From Paracentrotus lividus (Eukaryota; Echinodermata; Echinoidea; Camarodonta; Echinidae): a stretch of DNA of 64,000 nt. Below, in pieces: positions 10,611 to 23,089 of this stretch (position 1 is its first letter; every line of letters starts with the position of its first letter). Below the pieces are notes generated by a model. The model saw only the letters and a list, made by a program, of their open reading frames with translations, did no database searches and was not told the origin of the DNA. The stretch lies in NCBI GenBank assembly GCA_940671915.1, contig CALNVZ010002433.1, positions 76,045 through 140,044 of the forward strand, written 5' to 3'. Both the position numbers and the translations under genes were made by a program.

Positions 10611-12616
10611 ATGTCATTGATCATTAGAATATGAAGAATGAAATAACAATGATGAATCTTAAAATAATATTTTACTTTGTAAAAAATCGAGAGAAGAATT
10701 TTAGGTGCGCAGACTTAGCACTTCTTTCATACATGTATTTAAGAATTTCAGCTTAAGTGAATAAAAGTCCTTACATCCTTACATCCCCCTTAATTTTAAG
10801 GAATTCTCATTACTTCTCAAATTTAGCACTTCCTACCTATTTTACCTTTTATCCATTCATATCTGTTATTCATGCACATAAGAATAATCCCTTTGAGAAG
10901 AAAAATGTAACTTTACACAGAAATGGAGCAACAATTTTCTCGATTGATATTTGATTAGCCACTATTTCATTATGAATTTCAATTAAGAGGAATTCTTGTA
11001 ATTATGCACATTGTTTAACTGATTTATTGTTTATCTAAAGGCTATATATCAATATACAGTACAAAATGCGCTAATCCCATACATGTACATGTACCTTCTA
11101 TCTTTTATACAGAGTAAATGTAGTTTCAGCATTCTTTTTACATTCTTATTTTATCTACATTTTGCTCAAAATGTATACTTGTTATCTTTTAGTTTGTGAC
11201 TTTGAATGTATTGTTGGATTAAGCTCTTTATATGAATTTCAATTTTTTAATTGTTCTTTTATGTAGATGTACATTAATTTGTAAATTCAGTATGCATCAG
11301 ATTTTAGATGCAAAGTGAATATTCTTCAATAAAATTTCACATATAAAATACACAATAATGAAAAGAAAAAACAACAGGCAATTAACCATTCATGTAGTAA
11401 ACTATGTTTATGAATGAAGTGAGTTTCTTTCTTCATATATAGGTAGATGTCAGGATTCATTTTGATTCTACTATGAATGAACATGTCATAAAAAGGAAAT
11501 TTGATACACACTTTAACATAAAAATACAATATTTCATGAGATCTTGGTTTCATTGAAAGGTGCTTTATAATTGCTCATTTGTCATATTAATGGAAAATGT
11601 ATTGCTCCCTACCGTAACCATATCCAACCGAAACATAATAACATTCAGGTCTTTATTTACAGCACTCAAACAAATATATCAAATTTTTTTATTTAATTTC
11701 AATCATCTGTTTTATTTTTAAGTGCTTTTAATTGCTTGTAAAATAAGCCTCATAAAACCACAAAGTACAAGTACTTTATTTTCTTCACTGTAAGAGCATT
11801 GTCTTGTCATCTTTTATGAGTTTTATGCTCCTTGCATAAAAAGTACAAGTACAGACTGATAACAATAATAGTGTAAACTTCTAGAGCGCACACACCGTCC
11901 AAGGACGCTCATGGCGCTAGCTCAGCAACAGTTCTCTTGAAAACATATGCTAAATAATTGATATGACATACTATATAATACTAATAAACAACCGAAATCA
12001 AATTCCATATTTGAAATGCTGATCAGCATCTCAGCCCAACCGGATGAGGCCTGCCACCTCAATGCTTGCTGCTCCGTTCACCGACAGTTTAAGGGGCAAG
12101 CCCAGTCAGCACACCATTCACAGGAGCTCTAGTAGCATTTGAGGCCGCCAGGCCCCAGAAGGGTAGGCTAACAAGACCAAAAGGCGATAACAATATTTGT
12201 CTTGATACTGATGCCACGAAACAACCAAATATGCATCATTTATCATCAAAACTGGGTAGAGCTGTTTTTCTTATGCCATATTGGGATCTTGTGTCACTTT
12301 CACTTACTTAAGGTTGTCAAGCAACATTATGAAAATATCTTTCAAGTAGGGTTGGATGAATTGCTCATATTGTATCAAAGTAGTGATGCTATTATCTCGA
12401 ACTGTGGAATGCTCGTCAGATGGAGTTCTGAATTTTTCTCCACATAGGTTATCGGAATTAATAGACAGTGTGATACTTAAAAGGTTCTGGAGCATAGATC
12501 CAAACACATTACTGTTTGATAAACTCATACCGGATTACTTACTGTATTTAGAGACTGGTAGTCTCAAAAAATTATTCTAACTTTAACTGAGATATGTAAG
12601 AGATTTCACATTCAAG

Positions 12617-14835
12617 ATGAAATCATTTTTACTTCTCTTCATCCTGCAAGCATGTTGCAGTTGTCATATTGTGCAGGAAGTCCTTGTCTGTTCCAAAATT
12701 TACAGACTTCCGGAGTCAATGGTCAAATATATTTCTGCTGTATTCCATTTACAAAGGCAACTGCGAGACACTGAATACCTCAAGTGGACACAGAATACAA
12801 TAACTTTAATAGGAATATACAATACTCCACTCAGCATTTCAATGGCCTTTTAACGGCCTCGTTTGAATTTAGTCAGGCAAAGAATCCAGCAAAGAACGTT
12901 GAATTATAACTAAAGTTGCTCAAGAAAAGTGAATCAGGGACCTGCATATCATAGATGTTATCACAGAAATCAGAGAGTTTGCCACGCCGTCAGATTTTAT
13001 TTATACTTTACAATACAGATCCTACTTGCACCTCCCTTTTTGCAGAGCAAATGATAATGTGAAAATGTCTTGTAAAGTGGGTGCAGTTTTGATGATGAAG
13101 ATTTCGTATAGATTTTAGAAGGGGATTGTTACTATTACAGGATGAGTCTGGGTAAGGCATTGGGATCTTGGAAGAAGAGATGAGTCTAGTATTCTATATG
13201 ACAATTGAAAACATACTGTCTGAAGCAGTCTTTTCTTTCAAAGTATTACATATCATCGACAGATAAATATCAATAAGACATGTGTTTTTCCTCCAATTGA
13301 GCGACAGGAGATACAGGACAGACAAAGAAATCAGTTTGAATTTGAGTGTGCAGCATCAGTGAAAATAACTTTACGAATGTGTATTACATCAGTGGAAACT
13401 GTTGCCTTGAATTGCAAGAGGAATATACTCTTGCAATGTCCATAAAATAATTTTGTTATGTGGTGAAGAGACTTTGGAGTCAAATGTATATTGCAAAGCA
13501 TGAAATACTTTGATTTACAAGATTATCAAGATAATACCATATCATTTCATGCAGAAACATGTCAAAACAAGGAAAAGCCAATTCTACTAAAAGTGTGGAT
13601 TGTAAAAACCTTTATATTACTGTTAACATGGTCACTGCTAGTAGGCCTACTTCTTCTGGATCTGTTTGCTCTCCTTCCACTACACCTTTCACTAAATCTG
13701 TTGATTATGCACCAACTACAACACCCAATTTACTAAATGTATCTGCTTGAGACAACAACAGTAATACTATTTCTCTGACGACAGTAATATCCTTGGCATT
13801 TGGAATCGTGATCGGCATTTGTTTTGCTAAGGTTTATTGCGCCATTCAAAAAAGGAAAGGCAATAACCTCAAATGAACTCAACCCGAGCAGGACAGGAAA
13901 TAATGCAGCTGCTATAGAAATGGCAGCCATATCTACTCATACACCTATAGTTCTGAAGAAGCTTCTCTAGTTCACAGGGCTGTCACTCACAGTACTATCC
14001 GCGTCCAGTGCACCGGAAATCTGATGATGATCAGATTAAAATTCTTACAGTCATATCATATGCCGTCACTGTTGGATCCCTCGCTTGATTCCGCAGAGAC
14101 AAACAGTGCCATCGATTCTACTTCTAAAAAGCAAACATCTTCCAAACCAATGGGAGATATAGAGGCTCTGTACGCGAAACCCGACCTATGCTTGAAAACC
14201 CCAAAGATCCAGCTCCGCAACATCGATGTCCTTGCAACGGTCCCTTTCTTCCGATGAAGACATGGATCATCCTGACAACTATGATACGTCACAGGTTAAT
14301 TTGAAAAATGCCATGGAAAGTGTTGAGGCTCTGTACGCCGAACCCCCCGATATGAGTCGGGAAATCCCAAAGATAGAGAGTACAACACCATCGAACATCC
14401 TTGCCAATGTTCCCTCAAAACTGATGATCACGTAGTTCACAAGAGTCCATACACGAAGAGAAAGTTACTCCGTCACCTGAAAAGTCACTGTGGTATCAGG
14501 ATGATATACGACCACACCTATGGCTGTGGAGGCTCTGTACGCCAAACCTAATATGAGTCGAAAAAACCAAGAAGATGCAAATCACCGCACAGTCGGCAGC
14601 CAAAAGTTGGACCAATAACGAAGGGGAGAGATCCTTGCAGTCAAAGTATATATGATTGGAGAAATACATATCAAGAAACCAATAATGATGATGGTCTTAC
14701 AGAAGTAAAGTAGACTCGGTTTACCACGATGTCCCTGTTTATTGGAAACTATGGGTAACAGCGTTGGTAATGTTCAAAATCTTGAATCCCACTGTTGGTG
14801 ACGATTTGTACCTGAATGTTGGGAAATATTTTGAA
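12617..14835 (+). pseudogene. Mirror copy of member B in palindrome arm 2 (frame-disrupted)
   Basis: The copy starts with ATG at 12,617 and the same signal peptide, and can be followed through the Ig-like segments, membrane segment (about 13,750-13,850) and tail to about 14,835. It carries all lesions seen in member B plus many further single-base gains and losses, for example in the tail near 14,455, 14,565 and 14,740. The density and type of changes look like raw long-read error, so it is probably not a separate gene. At the stop before the membrane segment it keeps bases missing from arm 1, so it may help reconcile the true sequence there. Confidence 0.7.
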
Positions 14836-15099
14836 TGAAGCTTCACTAACCGTCTATGACAAAATAAAGTTTTACAAAAAAGAACATATCTTAATGGATA
14901 GGGCTATCAAAATAAACAAACATATTACATTTCCTACATCACATATTTGTTGATAATTTAAAATTACCTGTCAAGTGACAGAATTATTATACAACTCCAT
15001 ATTGATTTTACACAAGAACTCCAAACTTTACTGTCTGAAACAAAGATGAAACAGTTTTTTTTTTTTTTACCAAACTGACCTGTTGACAAGTAGCGAATA

Positions 15100-16420
15100 C
15101 TGTCTGAGATAATTTTGCCAAATCTGTTTCTGTACATCAAACACTATTCTTTAAAGAAGGCAGTAAGCCAGATTGTGTCTCGCCCACCCGTGACTACAAA
15201 GTAAAGTTGTATGGCGGACAACGGACAACAACACACGATGGATGACGCCCTGACCCGTCCGGTGGGTGAGACCAAAAAAAAAAGGTTAGTAGGAAATATC
15301 TCCTAATTCAACAAAAGGGCGACAAAAATACTCACCAATAGCAATAGCAAATAATTTTTTTTTCCTGTGATGTTGGTAAAGTGTGGTATATTGGCTAACC
15401 TAAACTATAACATAGGTAAAAACTGGACATGAAGAATGTGACAATGCATTAAAGGACTCCAATTCTTAAAAGAAGGCAGTGAGTAGCCATTTTGTGTCTC
15501 GCCCACCCGGACTACAACAGTAAAAGTGTGATGGGCGGGACAACGGACAGACAACACACGTATGGACGACACCATTGGACCCCGTGTCCGCCTCACTTCG
15601 GTGGGTCAGACAAAAAAAAAAGGTTAGTAGGAAATATCTCCTAATTCATTAAAGAGGGACAAAATACACCACATAGCAATAGCAAATAATTTTTTTCTGT
15701 GATGTTGGTAAAGGTGGATATAACAGTTATGGCTAACCTAAAACTATAAGCTTAGGGTTAAAACTGGACATGAAGAATGCTGACAATGCATTAAAGGACT
15801 CCAAATAAGGAATTTTTGAATCCTATTTTTACATTTTTAAGGGAAAGTGGCACACAAACAAAATCTGGAAACATGGTGAAGAATGTAGAGATGGATGACA
15901 GAAAAAATACAAACCAAAAAAAAGAAGAAAAAAAAGAAAGGAGAAGGAGAAAGAATAAAAAGCAATTCAATTAATATTAGCCTAAAAATTATTCAACTTT
16001 CATTGAAATTGTTTAACTTTGCCTGATTGTGCAATAGGGCCTACAATGTACATCTTACCACAAAATATAAATCTGCAACAGTAATGTATTTCATTTTGGT
16101 TGTTTATTATTGTTTTTTTTTTGTTGTTGTTTTTTTTTTTGCGGGGGTGGGTCTAAATTCAATATGTTAAAACAAAATAAATAAATGCAATTGCCTGTTT
16201 TGTTTGTTTTGTCACTTGTAAGAAAATGTACTCTTATTTTACAAAAAATGTGTACATCTCCAATCCTGTTTGAACTTGTCGTGTTTCAGCTCAATAATAA
16301 TTGATGATCACTCTTTCATCACAAGGTTCACATCTATCTTTACATTCTTATTACAACGGGGACAGTTTTTAAATAGCTTGAGTGAGCTCAGAATATGAAG
16401 GTTGTACAGAGAAAAGAATT
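15100..16420. other. Mirror copy of the 4.5-6.0 kb intergenic DNA
   Basis: This holds the reverse complement of the two-unit direct repeat (about 15,150-15,800), the pyrimidine-rich block and the C-run/A-run block of arm 1, with many small indels. No independent gene is seen. Confidence 0.7.
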
Positions 16421-17382
16421 AAAAGTTTTCTTTGCTGGTCAGAATCTTTCGATGACATCCCCCCCCCCATCTCTACACAGTCCACTTTCTGGAAGTACAA
16501 GAGTACAGATTGATAGCCATGACCACAACCAGAATATGCATCATTATTAACAAAAATTGCAGAATAGCTGTTTTTCTTCATGGCATTTGGGAATCTTCTT
16601 TCACTTTTGTTACTTGAGGTTGTCATAATGTTGATTGACAGTATCCTCTTTGAGTAGATTGGATTAATTGTCCATATTTGATCGAAAGCAGTAATGTTAT
16701 TGTTACAAATCTAACAAACCTCTCAAAAATGTGGTGCTCGTCAGATTGGGACAGTAACAAGTACAGATTGACCGCCATGAAACAACCAGAATATGCATCC
16801 ATTATTATCAAAATTGTTGTAGCTGTTTTCTTCATGACACTTGTGGAATCTGTTTCACTCTCATTTACTTAAGGTTATCAATCAAACATTATTACAATCA
16901 TACTTTTGAGTAGGATTGGATGAATGACCATATTTGATATCAAAACAGCTAATGCCATTGTTACAAATACTTATTACAATTACGTGGCAGTTTAAATAGC
17001 TTTCATTTACATGTATCATCAAAATTGTGAAAGCTGTTTTTTTCATGCCATTGTCGATCTTGTTTCACTTTCATTAATTAAGTTTGTCATCAACATTATC
17101 ATCTTGGAAGTACGATTGGATGAATTGACCATATTGTATCAAAACGTATATACCGTCGTTACAAATCCACAAACATAATTAAAATGAGGTGAATTACTGA
17201 TATGCCTATCAGTTGGGATTCAGTCTTCCTCATTAGTGACACTTCAAAGTTCTTGAGCATACATCCAAACACGTAACTGTTTATAAACCCAATATAGCCG
17301 CGTTACTTGTTTAGAGACTGGGAGTCTCAAAAAAATCTATTCTAACTTGAAACTGAGATATGTAAGAGATTTCACATTCAAA

Positions 17383-18427
17383 ATGAAATCATTTTACTTC
17401 TCTTCATCCTGCAAGCATGTTGGCAGTCGTCATATTGTGCAGAGAAGTCCTTGTCTGTTCCAAACATTTACAAACTTCCGGAGTCAATGTCAAATTTCTG
17501 CTGTATTCCATTTACAAGGCCACTGCGAGACACTGAATACCTCAAGTGGACACAGAATACAAGAACTTTAATTGGAATATACAATACCTCCACTCAGCAT
17601 TTCAATGGCTTAATAAACAGCACTCTTTGAATTTACATGTAGTCGGAAAAATCCAGGAAAGAACGTTTAATTATCAACTAAAGTTGCCCGAAAAGTAAAT
17701 CAGGGACAACAACTGCATATCATATATGTTTATGAAGGAAATCAGAGAGTTGTCAGGCCTTCGGATTTCGTTTACGCATTTACAATTCAGCCACTACTGC
17801 ACCTCCCTTTTGCAGGAGCAAAGGGCAATGTGAAAATGTCTTGTAAGTGGGTGCAGTTTGATGATGAAGATTTTGCACAGATTTAGCAGGCGATCGGGTA
17901 CAACATGTATTACAGGATGAAGTCTGGATAAGGCATTGGGAACTTGGAAGAAAGGAGGAGTCCATATTTATATGACATGAAAACATGTCTGAAGCAGTCT
18001 TTTCTTTCAATGTATTACATATTATCAAGCAATAAATATCAATAAGACAATGTGTTTTTCCACTAATTGAGCAACAAGAGATTCAGGACAAACCAAGAAA
18101 TCAGTTTGAATTTGAGTGTTCCAGCATCAGTGAAAGTAACTTTACGTGTGGTATTACATCAGTGAAAACTGATGCCTGTTGAATTGCAAGAAGAATATAC
18201 TCTTCGCAATGTCCATAACATAATTTGTTTGTGGTGAAGACTTTGAAGTCTGATGTAATATTACAAAGCATGAAATACTTTATTGAAAGACTCTCAAGTA
18301 AACATATCATTTATGTCATAGAACAATACAACCTTGAATGAAAGACAGAGAGCCAATTCTACTAACAGTGGTGACTGTAAAACATATATATTACTGTGAA
18401 CTGGGTCAGCCTAAAGTAGGCCTACTT
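17383..18427 (+). pseudogene. Mirror copy of member A, truncated by the assembly gap
   Basis: The ATG is at 17,383, with the shared MKSF start broken within the signal peptide by a base loss. Matching sequence continues through the Ig-like segments to GGCCTACTT at 18,427, where the N-run starts. It has the same extra base before the CxFPPIE segment as member A, plus many extra indels. The stalk, membrane segment and stop of member A are absent because the copy ends at the gap. Confidence 0.7.
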
Positions 18428-18452
18428 NNNNNNNNNNNNNNNNNNNNNNNNN
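18428..18452. other. Assembly gap (25 N)
   Basis: Exactly 25 unknown bases separate the end of palindrome arm 2 from a C-run and unrelated satellite DNA. A fixed-size 25-base gap suggests an arbitrary spacer placed by software rather than a measured distance. Confidence 0.98.
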
Positions 18453-18579
18453 CCCCCCCCCCCCCAACTTACGTTTACTGAGTTTTTTAAAATGCCGAAG
18501 TCTTCTTTCAATTTTCTTTAATAATTCTATTCCCACTTTAGGAGGATTACCATTAAATTATAATTTAAAAAAAATCTCT

Positions 18580-19430
18580 TTGTGTTGAAAACTTTGGATA
18601 TATCAAACTAAAAACAATGCATTTTTTTTTTTAAGATTGCAAATTGAAAAGTGTGCATTCTAAGCGTTTTTTATCTCATTAAATAATGCGAGCGTGAAGC
18701 GCGAGCTGAAATTTTTTGATAGAGCAACCTGAAAACAAAGCATTTTAAGCGTTTTTCGCTATATGTTTATAAAAGAAGATATCTATCTCATTAAACAATG
18801 CCAGCGCGAAGCGCGAGCTGAAAATTTTTAAGATTGCAACCTGAAAAGCGTGCATTCTAAGTTTTTTTCCTGTTAAAAAGAAGATATTTATCTCGTTAAA
18901 CAATACAAGCGTGAAGCGCGAGCTGAAAATTTTGAATATATAAACCTAAAAACAGTTATGTGCGCCAAAAAATGTTTAAAATTTTTTTGCTATATGTTAC
19001 AAAGAAGATATTATTGCATGAGACAATGCGAGCGCGAAGCGCGAGCTGAAAAATTTTGAATATATTCTGAAAATTTTGAATATATCAACCTAAAAACAGT
19101 GCATTTTAAGTTTTTTTTTTCGCTATGTTACAAAGAAGATATTTATCTCGTTAAACAATACGAGCGTGAAGCGCGAGCTGAAAATTTTATATATCAACCG
19201 AAAAACAGTGCATTTTAATCTTTTTTCGCTATGTTACAAAGAAAATATTATCTCATTAAACAATGCGAGCGCGAAGCGCAAGCTAAAAATTGAATATATC
19301 GACCTGAAAACAGTGCATTTTAAGCTTTTTTTCGCTATGTGTACAAAAAAGATACTTATCTTATTAAACAATGCGAGTGTGAAGCGCGAGCTGAAAATTG
19401 TAGATATATCAACCTGAAAATTAAGTGTGC
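18580..19430. repeat. Satellite with GAGCGCGAAGCGCGAGC core, about seven units of 105-130 bp
   Basis: The core GCGTGAAGCGCGAGCTG or GCGCGAAGCGCGAGCTG occurs at about 18,690, 18,802, 18,908, 19,028, 19,161, 19,265 and 19,371. Between cores, each unit repeats AATATATCAACCTGAAAA, CAGTGCATTTTAAG, TTTTTTCGCTATGTTAC, AAAGAAGATAT and TCTCATTAAACAAT. Looser relatives follow at about 19,490 and 19,710. The GC-rich core can form a small hairpin in otherwise AT-rich DNA. A 252-base open frame over it is only the repeat read in one frame. Confidence 0.85.
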
Positions 19431-19904
19431 ATGACCCCTTGTCATTATGAAAAAATGGTCAAAAAGAAAGTGCGATCCGATCCGGAGAGCGAGCAGCATG
19501 AGCTAAAAATTTTGTCAAGAGAAATTTGAAATATGAGCATTTCAAAAAAAAATTATGAGCAGAAGGGGGGGGGGGCTCAACATATCGAAGCCTCTCTCAA
19601 ACACCAGGGGGGGGGTGGGGGGGGGGCTTAATGCTGAGCTCCAATCTAGATAGTAATTCCTATGTTCCTATAAAAAAAATTATATATACTAAAAAAAATG
19701 ATATCTGCGACGGCGCAGCGCGAGCTAAAAATTCTGTCAATAGAGAACTGAAATATAAACTTTTTATCTAAAAATATAGGTTGGGAGCCCAATGATATCC
19801 TCAGTAAGATTATGGGAGGGGCTGAATGATGTCTGAGTCCCCTTCACAAATAAAAACAAAAGAATAATGATACAAAATCATCTGAGTTAAATAATATTTT
19901 ATTT

Positions 19905-20093
19905 ACTTCAATAGAAATATACATTTGCCTACCATTGCTATTCGACCTCGAATCGCCCCAAACCGAAAATTACACCGAAATTTTTGCCCTAAGTGTTTGC
20001 CTTTTTACACCACCACCCCCATTAAATAGCGCCCTCCATCGACGAGGATGCGGCCGCATGCGATTCTTATACTCCTCCTCTAATCTCTTCGCC
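19905..20093 (+). repeat. DIRS-like left inverted terminal repeat
   Basis: It begins near TTACTTCAATAGAAATATAC and contains ATTTGCCTACCATTGC, TTCGACCTCGAATCGCC, a pyrimidine tract, TAAATAGCGCCCTCC, GACGAGGATGCGGCCGCATG and CTTATACTCCTCCTCTAA. It is the reverse complement, with a few indels, of 25,590-25,785. The match is lost near 20,093. Confidence 0.85.
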
Positions 20094-20486
20094 TTCGTCG
20101 AGAATAAGTCGTACATTTTTGCCTGCGCAAAAAAATAGCGTGTTTTCTCCCTTTTGGACTACTTTGCGGTGTTTTGCGAGGTTATATTTCTCAGGATAAT
20201 CATATTGAGAATTCTGAGCTCTCTTTTTGGGTCTAGTTTTTTGGATTTGCCGAGATTTGATAGTTTTATCTCTCGGTGATCGTTTACTTTTTCACGCTCT
20301 CTCTTCCCGTTAGACTTTGCGTACGTTCATTACTGTGTGTATGTAATACGTGTCGTGGTTTTACGTTTGAGTGTTGGTGTGTGTCACGGCGCACAGAGTT
20401 TTTGTGCTCCGCTTCTTTGATAGACCCGCTATTTGCCCCCTTTGTGTATTAACACTTTTCTTTCTCTTTTATTTTACAGATTCGTC

Positions 20487-22830
20487 ATGTCTAATTTTCT
20501 TCTCGGCGCCGGGGCTTCTTTTAAGAAGAAGCGGGGGAAAAATCAACGAGCAGACGTGTGTTTTCTTCTGAGAAGTCCCCTCGCCGGGGGTGAGAGGCTT
20601 GTTCGTTTGAAGAGGCTTTAGACGCCGTTCTTCCTCCTTCTTCACCACCGTCGGACTTCAGGGTGAGTATTATTGGGTCGAACACTGGCGGACAAAACCT
20701 CGCTGTGGCAGGCTGTCGTCGGTCCCTCAGGTACGGGACCGTTGATGACTGACAGTTTGGCAGCGTCCAGGATCATGACGGCTAACGGCCCTCGCGCCGA
20801 GTACGATAATCTTTGCCCCGTTCGACTAACGGGAGATCTAAAACGGTTACTACATCGGTTTCACAACCGGTGGCCGTTTCACTGGCTAATTCAGTTCAGG
20901 CTGAAGGTGCTGGTTCATTCTCTCTCACGCGGCCGATCCACTCTGGCGCGGGCTGTCGCCTGGGCATATCCGGCATCGAGCTCGGTTCTATATCGAGTTT
21001 GACCGGACGCGGATTCGGCGCCGTACCCTTAACTGAGGTAAGTCGGATCCGCCGATCGGTTTTCCGTACCGGTTTTGGGGGTGAGTACGTTCAAGACGGA
21101 CCTATATCCTCGGATAGTAGGCCGCTTGTCGTTACTCACTAGCCCGGATGGCATGTCCAGAGCTGGCGCTCTGTTACAACGCTCGGCAGGTATCCGCAGA
21201 GCGGGATGTCCCGTCTCTACCGGTCGCCCACCTTTGGGTGGGGGGGTCCGTCTCTCTCCGTTTTCATCTCGGAGTGTGCCCTTCCGTTTGGACACTACGT
21301 CCGTAGAGACTGAACGTGTTCCGGATCCGCTCCGGTTTCTGTTCGAAGCCAGGGTCTGTACGGGCGGCGCGCTTTTGTGGAGCAAGCCGGATCCCACCTC
21401 GGCTCCAAGTCGGCTGCTTCTCGGATCGGTATCGCATCTGGTGCGGGCCCTTCTGTAGCGAAGCGTTCGTAGACTTGCAGTTTCGGATACCCGATCCGGT
21501 TTTCCCGCGGCGGAACAGTGCCCTTTTCATTCGGGCACTTCGGTTTCGACGGACTTCGTTCGTTGCCAAACCCGGAATCCGGTTGCTTGGACCCTGTTCC
21601 CCGAGTCGGTCACTCCCTTATTGGTCGACATCAACTCCGGATACCGATCCGGTTAGTTTGAGTGTACCTCCGGAGGTTCGAAGTGGGTTGAACGTTACGA
21701 GGCAGCGGTACGTCACCACTCCCGGCTCACTCTCTTTGGGTGTATTCCCCACCCCTTGATGAGGAACTGGAATCCTTCCTCGCGAAGATGAGATGTTTCG
21801 GTGGCTGATTCCGCGTCTCTTTGTTGAATCTCATCCGGCTCCCTGTACCTGCAACTCGGATAGGGTTGACACGCCGATCCCTCCCAGGTAATGGCTCCGG
21901 TGGATATTTCATCCGATGGAGAAATGAACCTGAAGTCGTTGTAGAGCTTCCTTTGGCGAAACGAGTTACGGGTTTATTCAGAAATACGTTCCAGAGGTCG
22001 GAGTGACCCCTGAAACTTCGGAGGGGCGTAAAGGTTCTTTTCGGCAAGGTCGAAAACTTTTACGTCTTTTCAGCTTCGAGTACAAGGACATTTCATAAAG
22101 AGGAATTCGTCTGTGCTTCAACAAAACCGAAGAAGAGCCTTACAAGATATTCTGAAAGTAGTGTCGGGTATCTTTGTGGAGGGGGACAAATGGTCTTTTA
22201 TCATCAAAGCCCATCTCCCCGGAGTTTGAAGTTTGGCGGATGTTTTTGACAAAGTCCGGGAAGGCTTCCTTAATGAAAACGGACAAAGATGATTTTGGAC
22301 GTTTCGTCTTCTATCACGGGCAGTCTTCGTTTGTCGGTCCTGAATGACATGCTTTTGGAACTCTTGGCTGGTTCCCAGGAAATTGGACATTTCTCTCCGC
22401 CAGACCAGGCTGAGATTTCTTTGGCCCTTAAAGAGGGTTTTTCTTTTTTGTTCTCTCAGATTGCGGGCTTCATCCAACTTGTTGGATAATGCCCGTTAGA
22501 GTTCATGGTCTTGAGCTCTCAATATCAAGCAACATCTCATCGCGGAATATGGTCAAAGAGATGACGTGACTTCTCCCTCCCTTGCGGAGCACACTTGGCA
22601 GACATCTTACAAAAAGAAGTTGACGCACGTAAGAAGGCCCAGGAATTGTCTACATCTATTAGAGATGTTCGTAGCCCCTTCGTCTTCGAGGTCTAGCAAA
22701 TCTGGCTTCTTCAAAGCTCCTCTTTCAGGAGGGGCAAGAAGAAGAAGGACAAGAGAACTTTTGTTCTGCCAGGTCGGCCCGGCAGTTCCTCCTCAGGATC
22801 GCAGAGTTGCCGACTCTTCCTCATGAATTT
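20487..22830 (+). pseudogene. DIRS-like gag region, fragmented
   Basis: The likely start ATG at 20,487 follows a pyrimidine-rich stretch and opens MSNFLLGAGASFKKKRGK, a basic N-terminus like that of other DIRS gag proteins. The frame is lost after about 44 codons. Downstream pieces in different frames are rich in Ser, Arg, Pro and Gly and have no enzymatic motif. A late segment (about 22,290-22,480) has a more regular amphipathic composition. The assignment rests on position and the start peptide; the rest is too broken to align by eye. Confidence 0.55.
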
Positions 22831-23089
22831 CATGATCGGCAGGTGTCTTTTCAAGACCAGACTCCCTCGTCGAGGACGTGGAGGTGGTAGGGGTTCTTCC
22901 CGAGGTGTCGCGAAGAACAGCCCTTTCGTCAGGGCGGGAAGCATTATTCCAGATGACTTCGAGTTCGCTTGGAGAATCCGGTGGTGTCGACTTCGGAAGT
23001 TTCTTCCAGCTTGGAGTCATCAAACGGACGACGTCTTCGTCCTCTCTGTGATCAAGAAGGTCGTTCGGATAGATCTAGAAGAGCCTCTT

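Larger units (their letters stand above)
2596..18427. repeat. Giant inverted duplication (palindrome), arms about 7.9 kb, 50-base loop
   Basis: Arm 1 (2,596-10,518) reads backwards as arm 2 (10,569-18,427). Both receptor-like genes, their upstream repeats and the duplicated GTCTGACCCACCGG repeat occur in mirror order. Arm lengths differ by under 1%. Arm 2 differs mainly by scattered 1-2 base insertions and deletions that destroy open frames, and it ends exactly at the 25-N gap. Lesions inside genes A and B (for example a 4-base deletion in B and a 1-base insertion in A) are shared by both arms. I infer that arm 2 is a low-accuracy copy of the same locus, such as a fold-back long read used to extend a contig, rather than a biological duplication. 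A true recent inverted duplication cannot be excluded from sequence alone. Confidence 0.9.

Noticed and set aside
19166..19417. 84-codon basic open frame
   Set aside because: It is the satellite unit read in one frame, with no independent support.
21029..22477. Minus-strand open frames inside the DIRS-like element
   Set aside because: Antisense shadows of the GC-rich gag region; Arg/Pro-rich without domain features.
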